Shown in pieces: positions 25,516 through 34,495 of a stretch of DNA of 64,000 nucleotides. The stretch lies in NCBI GenBank assembly GCA_963738835.1, contig CAVTYH010000002.1, positions 372,001 through 436,000 of the forward strand. Reading direction: 5' to 3'. Position 1 is the first letter of the stretch. Every line of letters starts with the position of its first letter. The DNA is from CAVTYH01 sp963738835 (GTDB lineage Bacteria; Planctomycetota; Planctomycetia; Pirellulales; JADZDJ01). Under the pieces are notes generated by a model that did not search any database, was not told the DNA's origin, and was given only the letters and a program-made list of their open reading frames with translations. The position numbers and the translations under genes are program-made.

Positions 25516-27651
25516 CTAACGGCCTGCGCCGCCGTGGTCGATAATCAGCACGCCGCCACCGTAATCTTCGGCATCGGCTTCTTCAATCGGTTTGCCGTCT
25601 TCGCCCAGCACTACATCGGCCTCGGCGGTTTTCTTTTTCGCGACCGCAAGCAGTCTTTCGTATAAATCCTTGGCGTCGGCCCGATTGATCTCGCTCACCG
25701 CCGTGGCCACTTCGCCCAAGTAACGCAAAAAGATGTTGCGGCGTTCTCCTTCTTGCTTCACCCGGATGCGGTGACGCAGATACATGCCCAATTTGCGTCC
25801 CACGGCCTGCAGCGCCAGGCGAAGTTCCTTTTGAATTTCCGGATAGCTCGCGATGGCCTCTTTCGATTCGCTGGTGAACGGCACCCACACGCTGGCCATA
25901 TGAACCATGATGGTGACCGGCCCGCTGGGAAGCGAATTGCGCGATTGCTGCAAGCCGTAACTGCGCCAGTTGGTGCCCATGATGGTCTGCGTGATGGCAC
26001 AAGCGGCGTGCTGAAATTGCAGCGGCACACGATTGGCATATCGCAGCACGGTCATCGTCTGGCCGTCTTCCAAATTCACGTTGTGCATGGCGGCGTACAG
26101 CGCGGCGATTTCATCTTTCTTTATACGACCTGGCGATTGGCGCGTGCCAAGTTTCGATTCCTCCAAAATCTTGTCGGCCGCCTCGCTGCCCAAACCCGAA
26201 AACGTGCTGACCAAAAACTGCCGCAGCGTGCGGGTATCGCTTTGCGAGAGCAACTCGCTGAGCACCTCGAGCGAAACTCGCTGCGCCATCGGCGCTCCGC
26301 CGTAAGCAATCGCGGCTTCAATCAGAAACGGATTGCCGCGATACACCGCAGGCGGTCGCGTCGCCGCCGCGTAAAATTCGCCCGGCACCACATGATGCAA
26401 ACCTTTGAGCAACAATTCTTCGCCGATGGGGGAAATGCAGTCGGTCGCCGGCGCAGAGATTTTCGTCGCCTGAATCGCTTGATACAGTGCATCGGCTTCG
26501 TGCCGGCCAATGCGGGTCACGTTGGCCCGCGTGCTCAGCTTGGCCGTTTCGCAAATCTTGCGGGCCACACCGGGGCTGACGCGCGAAAAACTCTGCGTGA
26601 GGAATTGCGAAATGGTGGCCCCGTGCACGTCTTTCATCATCGTGATCAGCCGGCCTAATTCCACTCCATACGGATGTGGCTTGATTTCTTTGGGCTCGGC
26701 CGGCAGATGGTGCGTCGAGCGCTCGAACAGTCGCTCGCTGCCTTCAGGGTCGATGTAGTGCAATCTCAAATGCGGATTGGCGATGGCGGTCTGTTCCAGA
26801 TATTCATCGACACTGCCGCGACCGCGTTTATACGCGCCTTCCAGTTCGATGGTGACGCGCGTGCCGTGGATCACTTCTTTATCGCCGTCGTGAATCGCGA
26901 CCCATTCGATGCCGTGCTTTTCGATATACGCCGCGCCTTTATCGCCCGGCGGAATGTCCACGCCTTCGCCGTGGCCGTTGAGGATTTCCGGCTTGTTGTT
27001 TTTGGTGTTGATCTGAATTTCGTAATAGTGCGCCGGCGCTTTTTTCGAAATCTTGGAAATAATCTTCACCGGCTTGCCCGTCGTCAGCACGCCGTACATG
27101 CCGGCGGCGCTGATGCCGATGCCCTGCTGTCCGCGGCTCATCCGCAAGCGGTGAAATTTCGACCCATACAACAGCTTGCCGAAGATCAGCGGAATTTGTT
27201 TTTTGACGATGCCCGGCCCGTTGTCTTGCACCCCGATTTTGTAACGATTGTTGCCGGTCTGTTCGATATGCACCCACATCTCGGGCAAGATGCCGGCTTC
27301 TTCGCAGGCGTCGAGCGAATTATCGACGGCTTCTTTGACCGCCGTGAGCAGCGCTTTGCGTGGATTGTCGAAGCCCAGCAGATGCCGGTTTTTGGCAAAG
27401 AACTCGCTGACCGAAATATCGCGCTGTGCGGCGGCCATCGATTGGGCCGTGGCGCGGTGCCGTCGCTTGTGCTGGGGATGTTCGTGCTCGCCGTTTGTCG
27501 ATTCCGTCTCGGCTGCTGTCGATAAAGCGACTTCGTCGGCCGCTCCATTGGCGGCGTGGCCGTTGGTTTCAACCGACTTCTCGCGAGCCGATTTCGCAGA
27601 TCGGTTGGCGGCCTTCTTACTCCGCGCGGGTTTTGACTGAGCACGAATCAA
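25516..27651 (-). CDS. top6B: DNA topoisomerase VI subunit B (GHKL ATPase)
   Basis: 711 residues. GHKL motifs: N box EAVDNSLDACEEAG, G1 QDNGPGI, G2 RGQQGIGISAAGMYGVL, and a transducer region with a Lys in the C-terminal half (QFQHAACAITQTI followed by NWRSYGLQQSRNSLPSGPVT). A Lys/Ala-rich N-terminal tail of about 75 residues precedes the conserved core. Upstream of subunit A in the same operon, as in archaea. Topo VI is mainly archaeal and plant; bacterial copies are scattered. Confidence 0.93.
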   Translation of the reverse strand: MIRAQSKPARSKKAANRSAKSAREKSVETNGHAANGAADEVALSTAAETESTNGEHEHPQHKRRHRATAQSMAAAQRDISVSEFFAKNRHLLGFDNPRKALLTAVKEAVDNSLDACEEAGILPEMWVHIEQTGNNRYKIGVQDNGPGIVKKQIPLIFGKLLYGSKFHRLRMSRGQQGIGISAAGMYGVLTTGKPVKIISKISKKAPAHYYEIQINTKNNKPEILNGHGEGVDIPPGDKGAAYIEKHGIEWVAIHDGDKEVIHGTRVTIELEGAYKRGRGSVDEYLEQTAIANPHLRLHYIDPEGSERLFERSTHHLPAEPKEIKPHPYGVELGRLITMMKDVHGATISQFLTQSFSRVSPGVARKICETAKLSTRANVTRIGRHEADALYQAIQATKISAPATDCISPIGEELLLKGLHHVVPGEFYAAATRPPAVYRGNPFLIEAAIAYGGAPMAQRVSLEVLSELLSQSDTRTLRQFLVSTFSGLGSEAADKILEESKLGTRQSPGRIKKDEIAALYAAMHNVNLEDGQTMTVLRYANRVPLQFQHAACAITQTIMGTNWRSYGLQQSRNSLPSGPVTIMVHMASVWVPFTSESKEAIASYPEIQKELRLALQAVGRKLGMYLRHRIRVKQEGERRNIFLRYLGEVATAVSEINRADAKDLYERLLAVAKKKTAEADVVLGEDGKPIEEADAEDYGGGVLIIDHGGAGR

Positions 27652-28214
27652 GATCTCAACTCCAGGTGCAAGGCAAAGGGGGCAAAGGGGTCTAAGAATC
27701 CAAAAGTCAGAGAGCCGACATAGCCGTCAGTGGCCCGAAATGCCCAAGCAATTTTCGACTCATTGACTTTTCGACTCTTCGACCCCTGCTTTCTCCAAAT
27801 CCTAAGTCTAAGCCGGTCCACAGGATGCAATCACGAGCCCCGTGGAAACCTTTGTCGATTATACCGGTCGATCGGTGCACTTAAACAGTCGAGTTTTCCG
27901 CGCAACCCGCGCGACAGGCGAATGTCGCAAAATCCGCACACAAAGATTTACCCGTGCGGGCTGCACAAGCCGAAGAAGAGGGCAGAGGCCGCTGGGCACA
28001 TCCCGCCCACGCCGAACTTACCAAAACGTCTCACCTCGTTCGTTTCGCTCTCGCCTTCGGATCGACTTCCCGCGCGTCACCCCTGGCACGTGTGCTGCGC
28101 GTGAGTAGCCGAGTCTCTCCGAGACTCGGAATGTCAGTTTCGGAGAAACTGACCTACTCCGTGGCGATGGCGATTTCCCATCGTTCGTTGTGCACTGGCA
28201 CTCAGGAGGAAACC
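27652..28214. other. Spacer with repeats, no gene recognised
   Basis: The stretch carries GACTTTTCGACTCTTCGACC (27765-27784), a dispersed repeat also found after nuoF and upstream of the second DUF1559 gene, and a twin hairpin at 28109-28153. Plus-strand open frames here are shadows with no domain. Confidence 0.55.
28109..28153. repeat. Twin perfect hairpins
   Basis: CCGAGTCTC-TCC-GAGACTCGG (28109-28129) and GTCAGTTTC-GGA-GAAACTGAC (28133-28153): two 9-bp perfect stems, each with a 3-nt loop, 3 nt apart. A related element in the opposite orientation lies at 38115-38158. Probably a dispersed intergenic repeat. Confidence 0.7.
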
Positions 28215-28570
28215 ATGTCTCGCTCGTTCACCATGCGCCTGTTGCGATCCGCTGCCTTGGCGGCGGTCGCCATCGTTGGTTCAGTCGCCGGCAGCCAGCG
28301 CGCTGCACACGCCCAAGATTATTGCGGCCCGCGTTCGCGCGCGACCTGTTTTACAACTACTACGTGGCGCCCAGGTCTTGCAATGGTTATGGAGCCGAAG
28401 GCGCAGAAATGTATATTTCGCCGCGCCCCACGCCGCCGCTGGTGGGACATACCTATATCACTTATCAGCCGCTGATGCCGGCCGAGTTTTTGTATCGGCA
28501 CCACCGCTGCTATACCCGCGACAACGGACCATACGCCGGTTTGACCAAGACCTGGGTTTGCTGGTGGTAG
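28215..28570 (+). CDS. Small secreted planctomycete protein, reading frame interrupted
   Basis: AGGAGG precedes ATG 28215. The N-terminus MSRSFTMRLLRSAALAAVAI is a signal peptide ending near AAHAQ. Near 28330-28340 the frame must shift by one base to continue as FARDLFYNYYVAPRSCNGYG, then EMYISPRPTPPLVGHTYITY and a Cys/Trp ending (TKTWVCWW). No enzymatic motif. About 118 residues, Tyr-rich, extracytoplasmic; function unknown. Confidence 0.65.
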
Positions 28571-28744
28571 AGGGCAGAATTCAGAATTCATTGTTCAGCT
28601 TGAGTTCTGAAAAATAGCTGGAGGGGCAACGCCCTCCGGAGGCTCGCGCAAAAGTTCAATATTTATCGGTGGTTCTCCGGAGGCTGTTAGCCTCCGGCTA
28701 TCAAATAGATTACTGCTTGCCCGCCTGTATTCGGAGATTCAAGC

Positions 28745-29104
28745 ATGAAACGCATTCTCATTTTCACGGTCATCGCGCTGGCGGCCTGGTGCTTATCGGC
28801 CCAGTCGTCGCGAGCCGAGTTGCCGCAAAGTTACGCCTACCGGCAAGCCCGCGTGTTGCCGTGGCACAATGGTTTTTACGATCCGTACTGGGGCGAACCC
28901 ATCGCGCTGGTCGTGCCGCCCACGGCGGAATTCCAAGCCAACTACGGCTGGGGTGTGGGCGGAACTCGCGTGGCGCCAATTTACCATCAATTCGGCCGAC
29001 CCTTCCCCGGCTACGGCGGCGGCTACGGCAATTTTGTGCCCACCCCCAACTGGCCGAGCGATACCCAACAGTTCGGCGTGTATTATATTCGCGGCCCGTG
29101 GTAA
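28745..29104 (+). CDS. Small secreted Tyr/Gly-rich protein
   Basis: 119 residues with signal peptide MKRILIFTVIALAAWCLSAQ. The mature part is rich in Tyr, Gly and Trp (NYGWGVGGTRVAPIYHQFGR, YGGGYGNF). Function unknown; composition is like neighbouring small envelope proteins of planctomycetes. A strong intrinsic terminator lies downstream at 29217-29265. Confidence 0.7.
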   Translation: MKRILIFTVIALAAWCLSAQSSRAELPQSYAYRQARVLPWHNGFYDPYWGEPIALVVPPTAEFQANYGWGVGGTRVAPIYHQFGRPFPGYGGGYGNFVPTPNWPSDTQQFGVYYIRGPW

Positions 29105-29216
29105 GGAATTGTCCGTTGTCCAGGGCCAGTGGTCCGTTGTCATCGGACATGGCCACCGCTTGAAAAGCAACGGATAAGGGACGACTGACTACGGACAAAA
29201 AATCGATTCACTGCCA

Positions 29217-29265
29217 CCGGGCGGTCTGACGTTGCCTCCTCCTGCGTCGGCCGCCCGGTTTTTTT
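29217..29265 (+). terminator. Rho-independent terminator
   Basis: CCGGGCGG (29217-29224) pairs with CCGCCCGG (29251-29258), followed directly by seven T residues (29259-29265). It ends the transcript of the small secreted protein gene. Confidence 0.8.
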
Positions 29266-29333
29266 GTGCGCTTAATTTGTTTGATAGTACAATTATCCTG
29301 CGGGACACCAACCAGCCAGAGTTTAAGATTCTT

Positions 29334-30123
29334 ATGATAGATGCATTGCTGAGCTCTATGTTTGCGAATCAATGGCTCGTAATTGGCATCGTTGCCGCGT
29401 TGCTGCTAGGCCTGGCGGAAGTTGGCTATCGATTGGGCCATCGACTTCACGACACCCGCGACGAACCTCGCAAGAGCCAAATTGGCGGCGTGCAAGGCGC
29501 TGTATTAGGAATGCTAGGGCTGCTGATGGGTTTCACCTTTGCGATGGCCGTCAACCGGTACGAAACGCGGCGCGAGCTGGTTCTGAAAGAAGCGAACGCG
29601 ATTGGCACAACCTACCTGCGCACCGCATTTCTGCCCGGCGCGCACCAGACCGATGTCGAAGAACTCTTGCGTCGCTATCTCGAGGTGAGGCTCAATTTTT
29701 ACGGCGACGGTTCCGACTGGGCAGAGATTGGCGCAGAAGAGCAATCGGCCTCGCAAATCCAACGCGATCTGTGGTCGCACGCCGTGACGGCCGGCAAAGA
29801 ATCGCCCTCGCCGCTGATGGCAACTTTTATACAATCGCTGAACGAGATGATCGATCTCGACGCCACGCGCATCAATGCGCTGCACCCATGTGCCGGGCGC
29901 CGTCTGGATTCTGGTCCTCATGGTCGCGGGCTGTGGCTGCTGCATCAGCGGTTACCACGCCGGAGCGACCGGCGTCCGCACCGCCTTCAACAACGTCGTG
30001 CTGCCCCTTTTGATTGCGGTGGTCATTACGCTCATCGCCGATCTCGACCGTCCGCGCCGCGGCCTGATTGGCATCAGCCAACAACCGCTGGTCGATCTGA
30101 AGCAGTCGATTCAAGCCAAATGA
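29334..30123 (+). CDS. DUF4239/bestrophin-like membrane protein, reading frame interrupted
   Basis: ATG 29334 starts MIDALLSSMFANQWLVIGIV, an N-terminal helix; a second helix is AVLGMLGLLMGFTFAMAV, followed by NRYETRRELVLKEANAIGTT, typical of bestrophin-like DUF4239 proteins. At about 29880, in CACCCATG, one base must be skipped to reach HVPGAVWILVLMVAGCGCC and the final pair of helices (NNVVLPLLIAVVITLIADLD) with the conserved RPRRGLIGISQQPL. Probably an integral membrane protein of unknown transport role. Confidence 0.75.
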
Positions 30124-30201
30124 CAGTTTATTCAGCGACTGATTCCGCTTGGAAAACGCCGAACTGTCGGGTGCCGCTGCCGGCTTGCCCAGCCGCAGCC
30201 G

Positions 30202-31146
30202 CTAATTGCTAGCCGCTGAATTCCCCAAATACTTATCGAACCAGTCGGCCACCAGTTTGGGGTCGTTGGCGAAGGCCGGACCGCCGTGGCCTGCGCCGTG
30301 ACGGACGATCAGTTCGCAGGGAACGTTGTTTTCTTTGAACTTGCCAATCAATCGTTCCGATTGCTGAAGGGGAACCAACATGTCGGCGTCGCCGTGGATG
30401 ATGAGCGTGGGGGGCGAATCTTTTGTCACATAATAGATGGGCGAAATCTTTTTGCCGATTTCTTTGCGGCGCTCCGCATCGGAAATAATCACCAGTCGGT
30501 TCGATTCCTTGTCACGCTCCCAAAACTCAAACGGTGGGCGAAACTGATGCAGCGTGCCATCGCCCAGCGATACAATTCCTTCGGCGCCGTAATTCAAAAA
30601 GTCGGTCGGCGGAAAGAAGCAGGCCACGGCGGCCACCTTGGACGATTGCCGCTCGACCAAATCGTTGGCATTCGGATTGCCGGCCTTCGGCGCACAGCCT
30701 TGCATCAGTGACAAATGCCCGCCTGCCGAGCCGCCGGTGATGCCCAGCTTTTCCGGATCGACCCTGTACTCTTGCGCGTGGGCTTTGATGAAACGGACCG
30801 CACGGTGCATGTCTTCCAGCACCTCTGGAATGGTGAACTTCGGCTGGCTGCCATGCACGACGGCAAACACCACGTAACCGCGATCGACCAGCTCTTTGCC
30901 CGGCCCAATGCCCCCCGGCTTGTTGGAAACCCAGCCGCCGGAAACGCACCAAATTATGCCCAGCCCGTTGGCGTGCTCCTTGGGCACGAACACATCCATA
31001 GTCATCGCCAATCCATACTTCCGGCCGTAGATGACATCCTCGGTGCGCGTGAAGTTTGCATCGTCTGCCAGTGCTGACATTGCCAGACAGGCCGATGTTG
31101 CCAGGCAGACGGCGACAATGAATGACCGGACCATGCGTGTGAACAT
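30202..31146 (-). CDS. Secreted alpha/beta hydrolase (esterase/acetylxylan esterase-like)
   Basis: 314 residues with a signal peptide (MFTRMVRSFIVAVCLATSAC to about residue 28). The nucleophile elbow is GITGGSAGGHLSL, and the acid/His region reads IIHGDADMLVPLQQSE and RHGAGHGG. It resembles BD-FAE-like serine esterases (HGxxW-like WCVSGGWV). Monocistronic as far as can be seen. The substrate is unknown. Confidence 0.82.
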   Translation of the reverse strand: MFTRMVRSFIVAVCLATSACLAMSALADDANFTRTEDVIYGRKYGLAMTMDVFVPKEHANGLGIIWCVSGGWVSNKPGGIGPGKELVDRGYVVFAVVHGSQPKFTIPEVLEDMHRAVRFIKAHAQEYRVDPEKLGITGGSAGGHLSLMQGCAPKAGNPNANDLVERQSSKVAAVACFFPPTDFLNYGAEGIVSLGDGTLHQFRPPFEFWERDKESNRLVIISDAERRKEIGKKISPIYYVTKDSPPTLIIHGDADMLVPLQQSERLIGKFKENNVPCELIVRHGAGHGGPAFANDPKLVADWFDKYLGNSAASN

Positions 31147-31342
31147 GAGTGTTCTCTACAGGGATGAGGAAAACTGCGTCTGGAGAATGAGCCCATTATT
31201 TATTACCGATAACCCGACGTGCTAGTGTAATTTTTGTTAGCTGGGGGGATACCGCTGCGGGCTTGGCTCGAATTCGCCTCGCTTGAAGCCAGCCTGCTAT
31301 CGAAGTTGCCCCCATCGTCAACCCTGGAGTAGAATTAGAGGC

Positions 31343-31537
31343 ATGAGCACTCGCGAACTGATTGACAAAGAACTGGATGTCTTACCCGAACCGCTGCAGC
31401 GGGAAGTCTACGACTTCGTCCGTTTTCTGAAACAAAAATCGGACGGCGAAACATTCAACGGCTTATTGGCGAGTGAAGCCGTTCTGGCCCGCGATTGGAA
31501 TACCCCCGAAGAGGACGCGGCGTGGGCAAACCTGTAG
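31343..31537 (+). CDS. DUF2281-type antitoxin
   Basis: 64 residues, MSTRELIDKELDVLPEPLQR then EVYDFVRFLKQKSDG. The 'LP-exL-x-EVxDFVxFLK' pattern is the DUF2281/VapB-like antitoxin N-terminus, followed by a typical SEAVLARDWNTPEED tail. Its stop overlaps the toxin start by 16 nt. GAATTAGAGGC lies upstream as a weak ribosome-binding site. Confidence 0.8.
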   Translation: MSTRELIDKELDVLPEPLQREVYDFVRFLKQKSDGETFNGLLASEAVLARDWNTPEEDAAWANL

Positions 31538-31851
31538 CGGGCGAGATTGTCGTTCTGCCCTTTCCGCAGACGAACTTGCAGCCGGGCAAGCGTCGTCCAG
31601 CACTTGTTGTGGCTAATTTGACTGGCGATGACCTCATTCTTTGTCAGATCACCAGCCAAGCACACCGCGACACCTATTCGATTCCTCTGGACCAGAACGA
31701 CTTTCAGACTGGCAGGCTTTCCGTCCGCAGCTCCATCCGGCCGAATCGCCTGTTCACCGTTGAGCAATCGGTCATCGTTTACACTGCCGCGCGATTGACC
31801 AATGCAAAACTCGACGAGACCCTGGCAAAACTCCGCCAGCTTTTTTCATGA
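31522..31851 (+). CDS. PemK/MazF-like toxin
   Basis: 109 residues from GTG 31522, inside the antitoxin frame. The beginning GKPVAGEIVVLPFPQTNLQP with GKRRPALVVAN is the PemK/MazF barrel, followed by LCQITSQ and SSIRPNRLFTVEQ. These proteins are usually endoribonucleases. The typical mazF Arg in KRRPALV is present. The overlap with the DUF2281 gene supports a type II toxin-antitoxin operon. Confidence 0.82.
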   Translation: MGKPVAGEIVVLPFPQTNLQPGKRRPALVVANLTGDDLILCQITSQAHRDTYSIPLDQNDFQTGRLSVRSSIRPNRLFTVEQSVIVYTAARLTNAKLDETLAKLRQLFS

Positions 31852-32547
31852 CGGAGGTGCTCGGGTGCCACTGCCGGCTTGTCCAGCAGTGAATCCGGCG
31901 CCCACTTGCCAAAAAGCTGGAATGCTTCTCGGTCTCCATTTTTGCACCTGCTCTTGCCTTGCGGGCGATTTCTCCGCCGCACCCAGACAGGGTGCCAGAA
32001 CACAGCCTGGGGTCAGTCCCGCCGCGGGACGTCACCCCGGGTCAGTTTTACCAACACCTATCAACCCTGAAAGGGTTGCACAATGCCGCCTATCGAACCC
32101 CATCGAGTAAACGCGAAATGGTTTACGTGCGACGTCATGCTGTAGAACCCCGTTGGGGTTCGTCCGCCAATGGTGTGAACTCATCCCAGGGTGGCGCGGC
32201 AAAGCCCGCTGACCCTGGGCTTTGTTGTGCAACACCTTCGGCGTTGGTTGCAGCCAATGCCGTCGCGATTAACCCTCTCCCGGCCAACCCTCCACAAGCT
32301 GCCGGCAGAATTTCTGGATGGATACCGGGACGATTGATTCGGAAGGTGCGTGACTAGCAGCCGCCTTCACTGCTGGACAAGCCAGCAGTGGCACCCGGTG
32401 AGCCTTAAACTTTACAGGGGTTGGGGCATCGAATCTCGGAGTGTGGAGAGAAGTGCGGGGTGGACGGCTAGGCGGCATCACCCACCCTCTCTACGGGACA
32501 TATTCAAAAGCGATATAATCGTGCATTCAATTACACTTTTGTTCTTA
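31852..32547. repeat. Repeat-rich spacer
   Basis: Contains copies of a palindromic repeat: GGGTGCCACTGCCGGCTTG with TCCAGCAGTG at 31863-31891, and the reverse orientation CACTGCTGGACAAGCCAGCA at 32369-32388 followed by GTGGCACCC. Between them GAAAGGGTTGCACAA (about 32070) faces TTGTGCAACACCTTC (about 32224), another inverted pair. No coding region is supported. Confidence 0.6.
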
Positions 32548-32559
32548 ATGGGGCTTCAT

Positions 32560-33437
32560 ATGAGCGACGATCCTCGCTTGCGTTTTTCAGGCACTGTTTA
32601 CTTCACGCATAAAACGGTCGGCGGCACATAGTCGATTTTCTCAAGCGGCCAGTTTCGATATTGCTTACTACCGCGGCTGTGTTTGGAGTGGTATTCACGT
32701 TCGCTGAAGCGTTCGTAAAGTTTTCGTCAATCGAGCCAAACCGATGGGCGTATCTGTGGTTGTTGGGTGGATCATTCGGTGTGGCGCTATTGTGGAATGG
32801 TTACTTATATTTGTTGACTGTTCCTGAAGGTCTTGAAAACGTCTCGCGCAAAGCTCGTCGGATCGCTCACCTCCAACGGCCAAGATGGCAGTTTCAATTC
32901 GCTAAGTATCTCTTGGCAGAACGACTGGGTCCAATTGACCGAGAGCTGCGTGATTTACAAGCCAATCGATCTTTCGTAGTTTCGTACAAACCAAAAACGC
33001 TTCAGGATTATATCGAATGGTCACAGTCGCGGATTCAAAACCTGCTCAAGATGTTGCACGTGGCCAAGGAAGTGATTATTCAGCATTTCCCTGCGGCGAT
33101 TAATTCTTCGGAAGACAAACCAGTTGAACCGCGTGCGGTGTTGGATGCCGTAGACACTCTGACCCGGTTTTACACGGAAACTATCGAGTTTGACCGATCG
33201 CTTCGAGCTGTAATGCCAAATGAGAGCGTGAACGCAACCCATGAAATGATGTTTACGTGGTCCAGTCCAATTCGTAATGCAGTGCATGAGGTGTTTCGAT
33301 ATTTGCAACAAATAATCGACACACCAAAGAGCAGCACCGTGCACTTTAATCTTGTGTTTGAATCACCTCCCCGAATTGACGAATTCAACGACGCAATCAC
33401 CAAGCTTGATCCGGTTCGCCTTGGAAGCGAGTGGTGA
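32560..33437 (+). CDS. Hypothetical membrane protein, reading frame interrupted near the start
   Basis: From ATG 32560 the frame reads MSDDPRLRFSGTVYFTHKTV then GGT; near 32630 it must shift by one to VDFLKRPVSILLTTAAVFGV. The two helices (ILLTTAAVFGVVFTFAEAFV and WAYLWLLGGSFGVALLWNGY) are followed by a soluble, mostly helical domain of about 190 residues. The undisturbed part from 32661 is 258 residues. No family recognised. Confidence 0.5.
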
Positions 33438-33820
33438 CAGTCCAAGGGCGAACTTCGGTTGTTTAAGCGCGCGGGTGCCACTGCTGGCTTGCCCAGCAGT
33501 GAAAACGGTGTCCACCTGCCAAAAAGTCGGCATGATCTGCAGTTGCTACAACTTGCGACTGCCCTTGCCTTGCGGTCGCTTACTCCCGAACTGGCTCCAC
33601 TCCAAATCATTGTTGGCATTACGAGGCAGATCACAGACAAGCCATCGACTAGCAGTAGTTTGGAAACTGGTGTGAATGGAGAACACATTCACTGCTGCAC
33701 CCAAAGGGTACCCGGCCAGCAATGGCACCCGACAGCCGATGTCTGTATATTCCATCACGAACATTGTTCTTGCACAGGGTTTGCTGGACTGCGGCAGCGG
33801 CGATGGGGTAAGATGATGAT
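33438..33820. repeat. Repeat-bearing spacer
   Basis: GGGTGCCACTGCTGGCTTGC with CCAGCAGTG at 33474-33502 is a second forward copy of the palindromic repeat at 31863, and the flanking bases (CACCTGCCAAAAAG, CTTGCCTTGCGG) are shared too, so the repeat unit is more than 100 nt. A decayed reverse copy lies at about 33690-33730. No gene was recognised. Confidence 0.6.
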
Positions 33821-34162
33821 ATGAACCACGATGTCGATGCTATTTACGATCAAGGCGTATTTCGCCCTCTCCAGCCGCTGGCTCTGCCGGAAGGAACGCA
33901 GGTCCATCTGCGCGTCGAGGAAAAAGATGTAGCTGGTGGCGCAACAGGTTATGTGGGCCGAATTCATAGTCCTCGGCTGGCGCATCCACAGCAGGCGGCA
34001 GATTTCAAGATGGAAATTCGTGAGGCGCGATGCCGGCGTATGATGCGACGGGTTTTCGGCCGCCTGCTCCCGTGGCCCGTGTTATTCTTCGCTCGCAAGC
34101 GACGGGCTACTCGATCGCCAATGTCCCGATGCTGCTCGATACTGGCGCGGACGTTTCTTTAG
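33821..34162 (+). CDS. AF2212-type (DUF104) antitoxin-like protein, possible frameshift at end
   Basis: MNHDVDAIYDQGVFRPLQPL then ALPEGTQVHLRVEE is the DUF104/AF2212-like antitoxin fold. In the printed frame it runs to 34162, but after KMEIRE the residues are Arg/Cys-rich and implausible. Skipping one base at 34025 gives RDAGV and a stop at 34041-34043, overlapping the ATG of the protease gene at 34030. I infer a natural end near 34043. Confidence 0.7.
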   Translation: MNHDVDAIYDQGVFRPLQPLALPEGTQVHLRVEEKDVAGGATGYVGRIHSPRLAHPQQAADFKMEIREARCRRMMRRVFGRLLPWPVLFFARKRRATRSPMSRCCSILARTFL

Positions 34163-34410
34163 TCCCGCGCGATCTTTTAGGTCAATTGATCGATTCGGTC
34201 CCAGATTCGCACCAATACGAACTCGAAGCGTTCGACGGCACGCGGAGTTTCGCGCCCGTGGCAAACCTGGAGTTCCTGTTCCTCGGTAAATCGTTTCGCG
34301 GCCAATTCCTCGTCATCGAGGGCCAGCATGGTGTGCTGGGCCGAAACATTCTGAACGCCGTCTCGCTCCTGTTGGATGGACCAGCGCTAACTTGGAATGA
34401 GCAACGATAG
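34030..34410 (+). CDS. Retropepsin-like aspartic protease domain protein
   Basis: 126 residues. VPMLLDTGADVSLVPRDLLG carries the D-T-G-A signature of retroviral-type aspartic proteases, preceded by VARVILRSQATGYSIANVPM and followed by GQHGVLGRNILNAVSLLLDG, the conserved 'xLGxxxL' element. One Asp per chain, so activity requires a dimer. The ATG lies inside the end of the antitoxin-like gene, and the two genes are probably cotranscribed and coupled. Confidence 0.75.
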   Translation: MPAYDATGFRPPAPVARVILRSQATGYSIANVPMLLDTGADVSLVPRDLLGQLIDSVPDSHQYELEAFDGTRSFAPVANLEFLFLGKSFRGQFLVIEGQHGVLGRNILNAVSLLLDGPALTWNEQR

Positions 34411-34465
34411 TTGCTGGTCGCTCGCTTCTCTGGCCTTCATTTTTTGCGTGGCTCAAAACCGAGTC

Positions 34466-34495
34466 TTGACAATTTATACATATGTATAGTATCAT
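34466..34495 (+). promoter_or_regulatory. Promoter with BlaI/MecI-type operator
   Basis: TTGACA (34466-34471), an 18-nt spacer and TATCAT (34490-34495) form a good sigma-70-type promoter. The palindrome TATACATATGTATA (34475-34488) fills the spacer and holds TACATATGTA, the operator core (TACAnnTGTA) of BlaI/MecI/CopY-type repressors. Downstream only a 15-codon frame (ATG 34494) follows; no regulator gene is seen. Confidence 0.5.

Noticed and set aside
25753..27525. Long plus-strand frames opposite topoisomerase VI B
   Set aside because: They mirror the conserved B subunit and show no domain, start region or ribosome-binding site.
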